Position numbers and translations under genes: made by a program. From Cristatella mucedo (lineage: Eukaryota > Bryozoa > Phylactolaemata > Cristatellidae), in the NCBI GenBank assembly GCA_009760855.2, contig WPIO01000062.1, positions 904,001 through 964,000 on the forward strand: DNA of 60,000 bases, read 5' to 3'. Below, in pieces: positions 32,961 through 45,652 of this stretch. The first letter of the stretch is position 1. Each line of letters begins with the position of its first letter. Below the pieces are notes generated by a model, which worked only from the letters and a program-made list of their open reading frames with translations, was not told where the DNA came from and ran no database searches.

Positions 32961-34354
32961 GAGAAGCGTCGCGTGCCTAGCGACAAACCTAGCGTATGCT
33001 TGCAGCCTGCACACGCATTCGATTTTCAATTGCACGGCTACTATCCAGCGAAGGTCACGACTGTGCCACGAGGCGACGGTATGGCTAGCATACACGCGCC
33101 TACGACCAACGCCCTAGAGACAAGTCGGAATGCCTCTACACCAGCGCGAGAAGCGACTGCGGACCTAGAGCACAGCAATATTCCGCCTCAGCAAGATCAG
33201 CTATTACAATTTACCTAATACGCGAGACCGTAGCCACCAGCCCTTGCCCCGACGCCAAGCCGATAGAAGCTAACGCGTCCGGGAGCACCCAGATCTGTGC
33301 TAGTGACGTCACATCACGATTCCCACCAGGTAGCGCGTTGATCCTAACGCGTTGGCCCTTGGGCGGTGTCCCCCCCCCCCCATGAATGAGGAGCACCCAG
33401 CTCAAATGAGCATTGAGCGTGTGACGGTATTTTTTATTCAAAAATCAAAAATAATAAATATAATTTCTATCAATTGCCTATATTTGAGAAGAGCTAGCAG
33501 ACGCTCGGTCTCTGAAGGCTCGAAAGGCCACACCGTATTGAGTGCGCGCGCCACGTTTACCTACATCCCCCACACCTTATATAGCGGCCAGATCGTAAGT
33601 AATACAACAATCTCATTCATAAGTGATCATAAGTCGCGCTACTTATAATCTTCGGCTTAGCGATGCTATTAAATAAGCGGCTTTTCATTCAAATTCAGCG
33701 GCCGGGCTCACAGTTCATAATCGAGGCTCAGTTGTCAGGCTCGTAGTTCACAATCGCGGGGCAGAACGCAGTACGGAGGCTATCCTATCCGTTCCCGTAT
33801 CCTATCCGTTCCCGTAGCTATCCTATCCGTTCCCGAATGTCACCTCCAGGACGCAACCCTAAGCATCAGAAGACACGCCCTGAGCCTTTACGTCAGAAAA
33901 TTAACGGTTACCTTCAGAGGAGAGAGATGAAATTGTGCACGGAACTCCCTCCTCCCCCCGCAATGCATAGGGAATTGGCGCGTTCGGATTTCTTTCGAAC
34001 TTCATTATACGGAGCCGCGCGGCACAGCATACCGTAACTAGCCAATTGCTGAAGCGGCACCATCGCAACGTAATCAATGTTGTATGTAAGCTGACGGCGT
34101 CTGTGTATTACTTGCAGGCAGGGTCCTTGCAAAAATTTCTTAAAAGACGACCGAACCTCGACCTATCGCGTATTCCTTAGAAATTAACCAATGCCCGTCA
34201 AAAATTACGCAAAAATGCCAACTTCGCTTTGGAAGGCGGTCCTGAGAGTCCGTTGATTTCAGTCGAAACCACACTACTGCTATGACCGCGAAACCTTCAC
34301 TAGTTCGGGTAGCGGCACTGCGCGTGCAATGTGCAAAGGCCTGAGCTAGCAATA
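32961..34354. other. Intergenic, no supported gene
   Basis: An 88-codon + frame at 32952-33218 has no recognisable motif. A C run lies at 33370. Apart from the minisatellite at 33781, nothing else stands out. Confidence 0.4.
33781..33835 (+). repeat. 17-bp minisatellite, three copies
   Basis: Unit TATCCTATCCGTTCCCG repeated three times with a few spacer bases. Confidence 0.9.
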
Positions 34355-34935
34355 CGCCGATGATAATAATATAATAGTAATAAATTTGATAAAGTGCCCT
34401 TAAGAGACCATAGTCTCTTTTAGGCACTTTACATTTGCTACAAAGGAGGCACGATCGAATGGTTAGTGGTAGTATGCTCAATAAACATCAAGAATAACAA
34501 GGTTAGGAGTGACATGCACAGAGTCAGCATGCCCAGTGTCAGCACGCATAAGCACATAAAGGTCGAATCACAGGGACCCACTAAATGCTGCCATACATAG
34601 GTGCGTTTTTAGTTTCTTTTTAAATGCGGGCAAATCAGGAGATGTCGCTACGCAAGTCGGGAGTGAGTTCCGGGGTTTTAGAGCATACGAACTAAAGGCA
34701 CGGTCTCCAAAGGATTTGAGTTTTGTACAAGGTATAGGTAAACAGCTTCAAAAAGTGGGTGGTACGATGCTTCGCCTGGTGTGGCAGTAGATCTGAGAGG
34801 TAGGCTGGAGCCAAAGAATGAAGGGACCTGAAAGTGAGTGACAAAACCTTAAAGTCGATCCGCTGCTTGACGACGAAACACAGCAATATTTCCGCATGCA
34901 GCGCTAGCTGTAACACTGCTAACAGGCTCACAGCA
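34355..34935 (-). mobile_element. LINE 3' end, minus
   Basis: [20 protein letters not shown] and APAYLSDLLP are textbook CR1/L2 ORF2 C-terminal sequence. The 3' UTR and reversed ATT tail follow toward lower coordinates. Confidence 0.85.
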
Positions 34936-36078
34936 GCGTGTGCTCAGTGCTAGACTCACCGACCGGCAGACCGTTGCTCTAAGACCTCAACTGTGGGCAG
35001 GCATAAGCCATATGTAGCAACAAAGTCATGAGTCACAATAATCACGATCATACATAATCCAGCTCATAAGCCTCAGCTTATTGCGGCCATCTCACAAGCG
35101 TCCCAACTCAGCGGCAAAGCATGCGGCTCTCAACCGAGGCTGACAGCTGACAAGCTCGTAGTTTATTATCGCCGGCTATTACACTGCTGACTTGCTAGTC
35201 AGTCTCTTTAGCTGCTGTTGAATTGTGTGGCGGATTCGTCCCGATGCAAAAGCGCGAGACGCTCGTTTTTTCACTCTTTCTGTAGTTAAGTTTGTCGTGG
35301 GTGACCTTGCGTTTTCGGTGGCGCGACACTATCGGGTTACTTCTTCAGTCCCTTACTCTTGCTGAGTTAGACGACTATCACGATTTCATTGAGTTTCAGC
35401 ATTGCGACGCTGACTGGTTTTCTCTGCAGCTGGTTTGCCTCGGCCCCCCCCCCTGTTCTCGGGGATATTTATGCATATATGCAATGCCCCTTGTTTTTTT
35501 TTGTTCGTGACTCGTTGCTATCGAAATTTAATGCCATCTCAATTTTGGTGATTGTTCACTGAACTGTCAACTATGGAATGCATTTGCCATTAGCAATAAT
35601 AGGATTTTTTCGACGCTCTCTTCCCATTGGTCAACACCTACTAATAATAGTGCACAAACATTCTTATGCGAGACCGCCAAGAGGGTTGATTTTCTTCGAC
35701 GGTGGTCAATTGATATCTACGAGCCAATGGCGGCCAACGCTTTCGCTTAGTCTAAACTGGCTGACGCTCGGAGTCGAGACAACCTTGAACTCATCTCGAG
35801 TGCGAACTAGCATCGATTAGACGACTAACAACTAGCTGCAGCACTTCTAACCACTGCGGCAACTTTCGTTTACGTACGTAGATAAAGGAGTTAAATTCAA
35901 AATTATATAGGTTGTATGGCATCAGCAAAGCTTTAAGGTCGAAGCCACGAGGCTGCTTCCACAAACTATTTTTTAGGTACACTAGCCTGACGCTATGTCA
36001 TATCCTTCGAATGATAAACTGTTACCAAGAAATGTAATCATACGAACAGGCATATATACAAGATATAGGTAAGTAAAA

Positions 36079-36079
<1 letters not shown>
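34936..36079. other. Intergenic, nothing recognised
   Basis: Frames of 60-80 codons only. No repeat family identified. Confidence 0.4.

Positions 36080-36132
<53 letters not shown>
36080..36132 (+). repeat. (GA)n microsatellite
   Basis: Uninterrupted AG dinucleotides, followed by a second short AG block at 36145. Confidence 0.95.
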
Positions 36133-36135
<3 letters not shown>

Positions 36136-36306
36136 CAGTGCGAGAGAGAGAGGGTTTGTGTGTGAGAGAGTAATTGCTAGGAAGCTAATATGGGTATCTT
36201 AAGTGCCAAAATGTCAAAGAAGCTGGTGACACCCACCAGCAGAGGCTAAAAAAGGAATGCATTTGGAAAAGACATATAAGTTTGAAGGTATATCTGACTT
36301 TAGCTA

Positions 36307-36307
<1 letters not shown>

Positions 36308-36375
<68 letters not shown>
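36308..36375 (+). repeat. (GA)n microsatellite
   Basis: Pure AG run in intergenic sequence about 180 bp from the previous one. Confidence 0.95.
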
Positions 36376-36377
<2 letters not shown>

Positions 36378-37149
36378 AAGAGTTAAGCTTAAAATGTCAA
36401 ACGGAATCAGTGCATTTGTCAGACCTAAAGCTAGAGCGGATTGAACTCTAGAGCACTGCAAAAGCAGAATCCTGTGCATTAAAGTGAACAGAACATTAAT
36501 GATAGCACCCTTAGTTTCTCTTTCCATAAGTGAGACCATTCAACAGCACGAAGTTAAGAATCGCTAGATATGCATTTTAATTTGCATGTCACAGCAATTG
36601 CTACCTGGCTCAGGCAAACAATAAAAGCAGGTGCTGAAAGGGTATTCCTGGCATGGTGTGGAGTAGTGTATCTCTCGTTGATAGTTCTGACGAGATTGTG
36701 ATCTTCTCAGTTAACACAAAACCATGCTCAGAAAGTTCTTGCAAGCGGCTGCAAAGGATCGCCGAGGTACATTTGAGGTATTGCGATCAAGCCTTTGTTG
36801 ATGTTGCTAAGCCAACCGAACGATGATTTTCCCTGACAAAGCTTGCGAGCCATCCCAATGGCACTTGGTAATGCTTCAAGGAAATAAAGGCGGTCGATGA
36901 TCAGGTGATCAGGCAGAACTGGGTTGCACGCCGGAATGGCAGCTATAAGCCACCTGCAGTTCACTATGTTCACGGCGACGATTGAAGATTGCTACGTTAG
37001 CGTCGTCCACTTGTACTTTTGGGCGTACTGCTTGCACTAGACCGTGAGCTCCGTGCAGAGGAAACACCTAAACACACATAGAGAGAACAGCAGTTATTGC
37101 ACAAGGTCTTGTTTCCTTAAGCGAGAGCACTGCCTTTAACAGGTTGCCT

Positions 37150-37560
37150 AATATTAATATTAATATTATTATTATTACTAACGATAAACAAAACATAAAG
37201 TAACCAAAGACAACTAAAACCCTGTTAATGCCCTCTAAATATGCTTGATAGGAGGCGCGCCAACTGGTCAGTGATATTACGTACAATTTCAGCATGCATG
37301 AGCACACAGCGGACAATTCACGTCGACTGAGCAACATGTGTGAGCTGTGAACAGCATGTATGTTTCTAGCTTCATTTTAAATATCGTCAAGCCAGGGTTG
37401 TTGCAATGTCAGTAGATAGCGAGTTCCAGGCCGTGGGAGCATAAGAACTGAAACCATACAAATGAGCCTAATGAATCCAAATGATCCAAATAATTAGAGG
37501 TTATTTAGAGGCATAGCTGAACGACTTGAGTCGGAAGAGTGCATGGTATGCTAGGAAGTT
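37150..37560 (-). mobile_element. LINE 3' end, minus, first of two nested tails
   Basis: Reversed ATT tail (TATTAATATTATTATTATTA) then 3' UTR and a degraded RT C terminus near 37430-37470. Confidence 0.65.
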
Positions 37561-37589
37561 TGATTAGGAAGTACTAATAACAATAAGAA

Positions 37590-37992
37590 TAAGAACAATA
37601 ATACATCTGCATAGTACCCTAAGAGAACTTAATCTCTTTCTAGGCAATTTACATATGCTGTCAAGTAAGCATGATCATATGGTTAGTGATAACATGTTCA
37701 ATATCAACAAGCACAAAATGGTTGGAGGTGGCATGCATAGGGTCAGCACGCAAATATGATTAGTGGCAGCACACAGCAAGTGTCAGCACACAGAAGCACA
37801 CAAAGGACGAATCGCAAGGACCAAGTAAATGCTGTGATAAACAAGCACTGATTACACAGGCCGGACGACCAGCAAGCAGTGAGTTACAGAAGTCGAGACT
37901 GTGGAGCTGATCTGTTCGTCTAATGAAAGGTCACTTCTGAGTGTCATCTGTATAGACTCGAAAGCCAAGATTGTGTCTGGCAATCACATCGT

Positions 37993-38064
<72 letters not shown>

Positions 38065-38540
38065 AACCTTGAAAAAGGCGGGTCAAGCACCTCTGAGGTT
38101 CAAGTTTCAGTGATCCCTTGGATGATCTTTTTCCGTTCACATTATTGCTCAGCTACGTGTGCATTAGTAAGAAGGTCGCTATACACCCGATACACTGCTG
38201 ACTCTCTGGAATGATTAGCTCTAAAACCAGACTGGAACTTACTACCTAGGTTTGAAGTCTCGCTATAAGAGTTCAGCTGGTCTGCCACAAGTGGTTCCAG
38301 TGTCTTTGATAGGAACGGTAGATGGGTGACTAGGTGGTGGAAGACCTGCAAGTTGTGAGTTACTAAAGTGTAGAAGAGATGTAACAAATGAATGGACCAG
38401 CTTGCCTGTGGTACCCTTGTCTTACCAAGTTTGAACTGTTGCAATATTTGTTGCTGTAGGCAAACTTGTAGGCAAACTTGATTGTACAGCTGATGCGACT
38501 CTGGACAAAGGTCCTTTTGTAACAAGACAGCACTACATGA
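37590..38540 (-). mobile_element. LINE reverse transcriptase fragment with (GA)n inside
   Basis: On the minus strand: LPFLSKTLEPLVADQLNSY and FQSGFRANHSRESAVYRVYS (RT motifs 1-2), then ARHNLGFRVYTDDTQ, the RT catalytic YxDD motif, and finally a 3' tail near 37600. A (GA)n array at 37995-38060 interrupts the region before the YTDD motif and middle portions are missing. Confidence 0.85.
37995..38060 (+). repeat. (GA)n microsatellite inside a LINE
   Basis: Pure AG run replacing RT coding sequence. Confidence 0.95.
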
Positions 38541-38639
38541 TTCTGCACAAAGGCTACAAGAGTTTTGCTGGCCGAGTCAATTTTGAGGGTTAGGCTTTCC
38601 AGTTTCTGAGTGATTCAATGTTATCACCGTGACCATTAA

Positions 38640-38930
38640 GTTTATTTGCATCATCATTCAATCTGTGAATTGGTTGTGCCATATAAGTGCAAACTTAAGC
38701 AATACATGCTGCACTGCAAGGGAGTGAAGAGAGCTTGAGGTGCTGAAAGGCAGGGAGGGATCAAAGTACAAGTTGTGTGTGTGTGTGTGCGTGTGTGTGC
38801 GCGCGTGTGCGTGCGTGTGTAATCTGTATACAAATGAAAGTCTAGATTGTGCTTGGAAAATACATCAGCAAGAAGAAGAGAACAGATTGTGAAATAAAGA
38901 GGACCTAGAATACCCAATGCTTAAAACGCC
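38640..38930 (-). mobile_element. LINE RT fragment with (TG)n interruption
   Basis: GILGPLYFTICSLLLADVFS and NLDFHLYTD are the region before RT motif C. A TG/CG repeat at 38775-38820 takes the place of the following residues. Confidence 0.75.
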
Positions 38931-39254
38931 CATTACAGACACACTGGCAGTTGACGTCTATGCTCTGAAATCAGCAGCTGATAGGACCTACGGATAGTAC
39001 CTAAACTAAACTAACGATTGCAGTGCAGTGCTAGTGATACCCTAGCGATATCACAGGTAAGTCAGGAAGACTTGGTCATCAGCAGTATTTGAAGTTAATG
39101 GGAGATCTGGCTTGTAAAAACACTCGAAGCAGTGCAGACTCTGCGAAAAGATTTTCTTCAAAACCTGACTGGGATTTAGTAGCTAGCTTGGTTTAGTGCC
39201 AGCGATAATAGGAACAGCAACTGGGTGTAGCCTGATAAGTTTTTCAGGTCGATT

Positions 39255-39392
39255 TAGCTGGATTGGTCCAGCGGTTAAGGTGCTCGCCCCGATCAAGGTC
39301 TATTTGAGGTCGTGGACTCGAGCCCTGAGGCATATATGAAGCGCCTGAATAGAGATTAAGTTCTCTTGGAGTGCTATACAAATTAATTATGT
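39255..39392 (+). mobile_element. SINE family B, + copy, complete
   Basis: GGATTGGTCCAGCGGTTAAG (box A region), GGACTCGAGCC (box B), GAAGCGCCTGAATAGAG, TTAAGTTCTC and GTGCTATACAAATTAATT. It shows the full head-to-tail structure. Confidence 0.8.
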
Positions 39393-40333
39393 CTTTTATT
39401 AATGAGTGGCTAGAAAACAGCCAATTTGAAAGATGAATAAAAAAACATGTGGCTAAGGACGTATTTATGAATTGAGCTCAAGAGGGCAGCAGAAAATCTA
39501 GGCATCTATGAGAATGATAGGTATTGGTTTTGGTCTGGAGGGCTAATGATTATATTAGACAATGAAATAAACGTCGAGATGAGGTGAGAAGGTATGGGTT
39601 TCAAGGTGAACATTGAGGTTGAGCAAGGAACAGAGGTTGTCGAGTCCAGTGTGGATGTTATCTTTGGGATAGTCTCTTTGATCTTGTCTATCTTGCTGAC
39701 AAAATGGCCAGAGAGACGACCTACTTGATCACAGCAATGATCGCCGGGTACGGTGCCTACATGGACACGAAGATGAATGAGATCAGCAATTTTGGATTTT
39801 TTCTTTATGTAGAAGCTAGACTTGGCTTTAGCTAGGACGTATTGTTACTAACCTGTGTGAAGCACTACACAGGCATACAAACGGAGATAATCGTAAAAGT
39901 GATGCACTTACATACGCAAGCAAGATGACAGCAACCGAACAGATTAAGACAAAAGAGATAATCTCTTCACTTTCTGGCTCGTGAGTAAGAGCATACAAGC
40001 ATAACAGCTGATGTGGCAAACCTGATTGAACTAACAGCCAAACTTGACTGGCACCGATACCAAAACCAAGAAAATTACAGCATATAGTGAATTTGCAGTA
40101 AACAAGGTCTGGTGAGAATTCCTGTTGGCTTTCAAAAGTGACTAGGTTTTCAGCCAACACCTCGGGTGTAGGATAGTTCTGGCTAGCAGACATGACAGGA
40201 AGGAGGAACTACCAACCATCACGGTGACTGCACCCCAGTGTAAACGATGCCACATCAGCTATAAGGATAACACTTCTTGATTCAACCAGTTCCGCACACC
40301 CTAAGCACACAAGCATAAGCTGTAAGCTTGATA
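39393..40333. other. Region downstream of CCDC39, likely 3' UTR
   Basis: A reversed AATAAA occurs at 39395-39400 at the edge of the SINE and could end the CCDC39 mRNA. A 121-codon minus frame (39828-40193) has hydrophobic stretches but no recognised family. Confidence 0.35.
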
Positions 40334-40633
40334 CTAACCTTCTGCGCCTCCTCCTAGATCTCCACCAATGACGATTGTAGATGGTTTTGCTAGAGGGAGG
40401 CTCCTTGTGGAACTGGTATCGCTTCGGACACTCGATGACCCGCTGCGGGCACTAGAAGGTCGTGATCCGAACCTATCAGCACTGGCACCCGGTGAAGGTG
40501 GCTGAGGCAGATTTGCTTGCTGGAAGTAAGTCTGCACGATTTGTGCGATGTCAGGATGCTGTGCGACCACTTCTCCAACCTGGCGCAGGGCGTTGTTGTT
40601 GAACTCTCTCAGCTCCCTAATTTTGATATCTTG
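40334..40633 (-). CDS. CCDC39: CCDC39 exon 15 with stop
   Basis: Codons 826-924 and [23 protein letters not shown] and [14 protein letters not shown] match human QDIKLREMKQFHKVIDEM and LQTYFQQSGLELP. A low-complexity Ser/Arg tail follows, as in other CCDC39 proteins. The stop overlaps a donor-like AAG|GTTAGT, so a further 3' exon is conceivable. Confidence 0.94.
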   Translation of the reverse strand, partial: QDIKIRELREFNNNALRQVGEVVAQHPDIAQIVQTYFQQANLPQPPSPGASADRFGSRPSSARSGSSSVRSDTSSTRSLPLAKPSTIVIGGDLGGGAEG

Positions 40634-43600
40634 CTGCAAAAGAGTGGATTTCCAAGTCACATAGCAGTACCCTAAAGAATCACTCCGGCAGCATCGGGAT
40701 GCAACAATTTGTGCACCACTGAACAACTATGTGCACATGCAGATGTCCACTTCAACACTGGTCCTGAAAGTGCTAAACGAGAATGCTTTGGCAATGAAAT
40801 GCCAGGACTTCAATCCGGCCGGACATCCTCACTCACTCTGTTTGGAGCCGATTTGATAAAGCGATCTCTTACGGAGTATCTCCCAAGTTCTCACAACGGA
40901 TCGAGAGGCTTAGAAAAGTGTTTAAGACTGGCCCACCTAAGGGCTTGTGCTGAGAGCACGTGCTCAAAATGCACACAAAATCATGAGCGTGTGTACCTTA
41001 AACCAGCACACATGCACTCAGTGATGTGGGTGCATTCAGGCATGCATGGGCAGGCACGTGAAGCAAACATTTTTGCATGCATTCGCCAGATGCTGCAATG
41101 TGCAGCTGCTGCACGATCCAACCACGATGCAACCGCTCAAGCACACGGCACTGCTGTCAGGCCTCACCTCCTCGGGCGTCTCGCCCTTGCTGCCAGCAGC
41201 AGCCCGAAGATCACGCACGAGTCCGGCATTCTGCTTAGTGACACGCTCAAATTTTGCGTTCTGCTCAGCCAGCTCCTTCTGCAGCTGTGCGAGCTTGCTG
41301 CGCTTCTCCTCCACCATGTCCGCGTAGGCCGCATGGTCACGGTCGAGGTTTTCCATCGTATGAGTCATCATCTAGAAAAGGAACGCTTCTTGGTGTACGT
41401 ATACGTAGACCACTCCAACATTGAGTTAGGTAGCAACGTTAATCATGTATTGATTTGCCTTGCTGCTGAATCACACATGGCCTACCTTGGTCAGCACTCA
41501 CAACACTTACTGCTCCGACCATGCAACACAACACAACACCCAGCCGGCAGGTATAGTGAGTGGCTCCAGTCAGGACCATGGTAAGTTCAACGAGGTAACA
41601 CGCCACGTGACCAAGACGCTGGTGAGGGCTAAATGATGGCAGCCGGGCACCAAGTGGGAATGGGCGATGCAGCATCTGGCCCTGGGCTCAGGTAAGCAGC
41701 ATGCCGCTCCACCGTGCCTACCTGCATGTCCTCATGAAGCTCTCGGATTTGTCTCCTCTTGTACTTGTACTTGTCCATAACGGCTCGAAGCTGCTCCTCC
41801 AGCTGCCTCTGCACTTCCTTCTCGTCGCCTGTGGAAAGTACGTAGCCGTGAAGTCAGAGCATCCGTCGCACACACCCAGTCTCGTATGTGGGTGGGGGGG
41901 CTCTCACTGCCCTCCTGTGCCCAGCACTGCCGGTAGGGAGGGGTTGCTACCGAACCAGACAATCAGGGGGGCAGGGGTGGAGGAGGGGAAGGGGTAGCAA
42001 GTGGAGTGTGGAAAGCTGTTGCAGCTGGAGCTGCAGCCTTGACTCACTGGCATCGCCCACTCTGTTGAAGCTCTTGCGGTAGGTTTCGTTGCGACCATTC
42101 ATGAGCCGCAGAGTGTTCTCGAGGGCACGGATCTCCTTCTCGGCCTTCCTGATCTTAGCATCCAGCTCGTCGCCGGTCCTCTGGAGCTCCTCCTTTTCCT
42201 GAGCTGCCTGTGCGAGCGAGCAACGAACTCAACGTAGAAAATCCCAGCGAAAAACAGCAGACGACAGGCCGAGCAGCAAGCAGCACTGTGGGGGTGGGGG
42301 CGCTCGCTACACGCTCCGAGCTTGGGCTTGCCACTGTACAAGCTCGCTCACCTTTATGACGTAGTACGCCTGCGACTTGTCTTCTTCGCCTTCCGGTGGA
42401 GCCATGGCAACCATGAGGATTTCATAGCGCTTGCGAAGCTTGTCGATCTTGGCGATCCTTTCGTGCAACTCGGAACTGATCTGCTGGCGTTCCTCGTCGG
42501 CGGCACGTATCTGGGCTCCGAGCATGTCCGTATGGATTTTTATCTCGTTTCTGCGCTCTTGCATCGCCTGCAAACGAGCACACGAGCTCATGGTAGCTAG
42601 CGTGAGTGGCACATAAAAATGCGGATATGCTATCAATACCTGCACAGCAAAAATTAGCAGCAGCGAGGTAACTGTGAGGCTGATGGGACTTCGATTGCTG
42701 AACTTTAGGCTGTAGGATACTGATCAGACAGCAAACATACAGCACGGATACCTTTTCGAGAATGCGGTGAAAAATAAACGTTAATTAAGACAGCAACCAA
42801 AGGCATTACTTTGATCAAAATAGAAAACATGTCTTTTCAAAAGACGTGCACTTGTAATGAGCTCTTAACATCACCAAATGAGCCGTGGTCAGCTATTTTT
42901 TTTACAAAGTAAGGCACTTATTTTGCTGAAACAACAGTGCCAAAGCTTATATGCCACATATCGCCAAGAATGAGCAATAAAACAACACAGGATTTGCATC
43001 GTCCCAAAAAGCCCACAATGCTCCTTTATTTAGTTCCTAGTCATCTTCGTCTGTTGAATTCTCTGTCACTTCTCTTCTCACCACCAACCACCCCGTGCTT
43101 TTGGGGAGTTAAGCAATCAGCCTAAGACTCGTGCACGCACGCGCGGGATTCAGGGATGAGACAGTGACTGTGTATGCAGCTACATTGAAGGTGCTCAGTG
43201 GTGGAAATATTCTCATTAGAGGTGAGAGGTTCATCCTGGAGAGAGCAGCAAGAATAGATGCAGGTCAACTTGAAATACAAACAAGGATAGGTCAACTTGA
43301 AATGAAAGTGCTTGGGCAAGGACTTGGCACTGAATTTACATCCTTATCGGAAAGAAAAAAGTGTTCATGACTCCAGCTCTTTTCAATGTTTACACTACAA
43401 ACACGTACGCATTCCAGCTCCTCAAACAGTTGTTCCACAGAAATTAAGAATAAACGTGTGATATACGAGGGAACCACGAGCAAACTCAAAGCCTCAATGG
43501 ATTATTGGATTTCAAAGTAGCAATGTACTGTAGGCAATGCACAATAATGCTACAGCTGAAGTAGAACGGCAGTTGAGGAGGTAAATATTAGTACGACTCT

Positions 43601-45478
43601 AGCTGTTTATAGTGCCATAAGACAACCGAATCAGTTTCGAGGCCCTTTAGCTATGCTTAAAAGGAAACATGTCAATAGTTCAGTATTAACATGCACAATT
43701 CAGAATACACAGGTCCGCAAAGGACAGCGTACGCACGCAGAGAAAGAAGGTAAGGAATAGTTGGGTTGTTAACTTGTTTTTGAATGTCATCTCAGATGAT
43801 ACAATTTCAGTCAATAGTACATTACAGGCTTTGGCATAACAGCGACTGAAGGCACGGTCTTTAATGTATTTGAAGGTCCTTATAGGTATATCCAAATGAC
43901 CTGAGTAAAAAACAAAAACAAGCAATGCAATGGTAGGCTCGATTGGGAAGAAATTTCGATAGGTAGGCCGGAGCAAGAGAATGTAGAGACCTAAAGGTGA
44001 GTGACAGTATCTTGACGTCGATATGCTGCTTGACGTAGAGTCAGTGCAGATTGGTGAGAAGTGGTGTAATGTAGCAAAAGATCCGAAAGTGACGACGGTT
44101 AAGCAGAGCAGCCGAATAATACACCAACTGTGAGCATTCTATTGTGCAGGCAGAAATACATACAAATAGCGATTTACAGAAGTCTATTCGGTATGTCCCA
44201 AATGTATGTCTCCAACTTGGATTTGGTACCTTTGTCTTAGCAGGCCCGAATATTTGCAATGTTATATAGGTTTATCTTGACAAACTGACTGCAGAGCAGA
44301 TGTAGTCATCTAATGACAAGTCATTTTGGAAGAAGGCACCCAGGGTCCAAGCAAAGGCTAAAAGAGATATGCTGCCAGAGCCAATTTGGAGAGTAAGGCT
44401 TTGCAATTTGTAAGTAAGACTTGGTTTTCCCATAATCAGTAAGTTGGTTTAAGTATCATTTATTTCTAGAAGGTTTACTGCCATTCAAAAGCAAATGTGA
44501 GCAATTCATGCCGAACAGGAGCTGAGATGGTTTGAAGGACTGAAAGGCAGGGAATGACCAAAACACAGCTGTGTGTCATCTGCATTAAAATGAAAGTCTA
44601 GACTGTGCAGGGCGATCGCATTGGCACGAGAGAATGCATCACTTAATTGTGGAAAGAAGAGGACCTAACCTATGGCTCATCGTACTTCAATGGCTTAATG
44701 GATGACCGTTGGCGATTGACATCTAAGGAATAGCTGCCACAGCACACCATTTCTGCCTGAGTTTCACACTCTCCTTATCACGCATAAGATTGACTTCAAG
44801 ATCCTCTCTGGCTTACATGTAGCTCATTTGCACCGGCCTGCCCGTCCGACTTTCCCTCTCCTCCGCCAAGCTCTCACAAGGTATTCAGCTTCCAGTCGTC
44901 TTGCAGTTCCTCACACTTAAATTGAAATGTGATCGAGCCTTCAGTTTGTATGTAAAGTCTGGAACTGGCTTAAGGCTTCTGTCACAAACTGCATTGACTT
45001 TGCATCATTTTTAAATCTCAGCTCAAGACAAATCTACTCTGCTCAGCTTTCACTGAGCCTTATTGAAAATTGTGTTTTTGTTCCTGTATGCGGTGCCTTC
45101 TTATGTGTGCTTGATTCAGGGCATATTACTAAATAGGGGTCTATTAGCAAGTGGCCGTGTGACTCTTCTGGTGTGATTTTGCATACTTGTCAAAGAATGC
45201 TACGTTGAATAGTAGCACGTAGTGTTTGCTTTTATAGCAGCCAGTTGTAAAGCTCCTGTATAGAACTTTGGTTCTCTTACGGTGCTATACAAACAACTTA
45301 TTGCTATTATTATTATTTTTGAAACTATTATCTGATCTCAGAATTCTCAAACTGGCATAGGAGCAAAAATATTGTAGCACAGTTCCTGTGATGCTTACGC
45401 GATATTACAAGCGCCCAAGAAGAATTCGGTGATCAATGGTATACAAGCTGCCTAAAAATAGAACGGAACTGGTAAAGA

Positions 45479-45541
<63 letters not shown>

Positions 45542-45575
45542 CTCTCCTCTCTCTCTCTCTCTCTCTCTCTCCCTC

Positions 45576-45652
<77 letters not shown>

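Noticed and set aside
32952-33218. 88-codon + frame next to the GC-rich region
   Set aside because: Could be a divergent transcript, but no domain, no splice partner and ordinary length for chance in GC-rich DNA.
39828-40193. 121-codon minus frame just downstream of CCDC39, partly hydrophobic
   Set aside because: No recognised family; more likely CCDC39 3' UTR sequence.
40709-41584. 291-codon + strand open frame
   Set aside because: Antisense to CCDC39 exon 14 and its introns; no family signature. Treated as a shadow.
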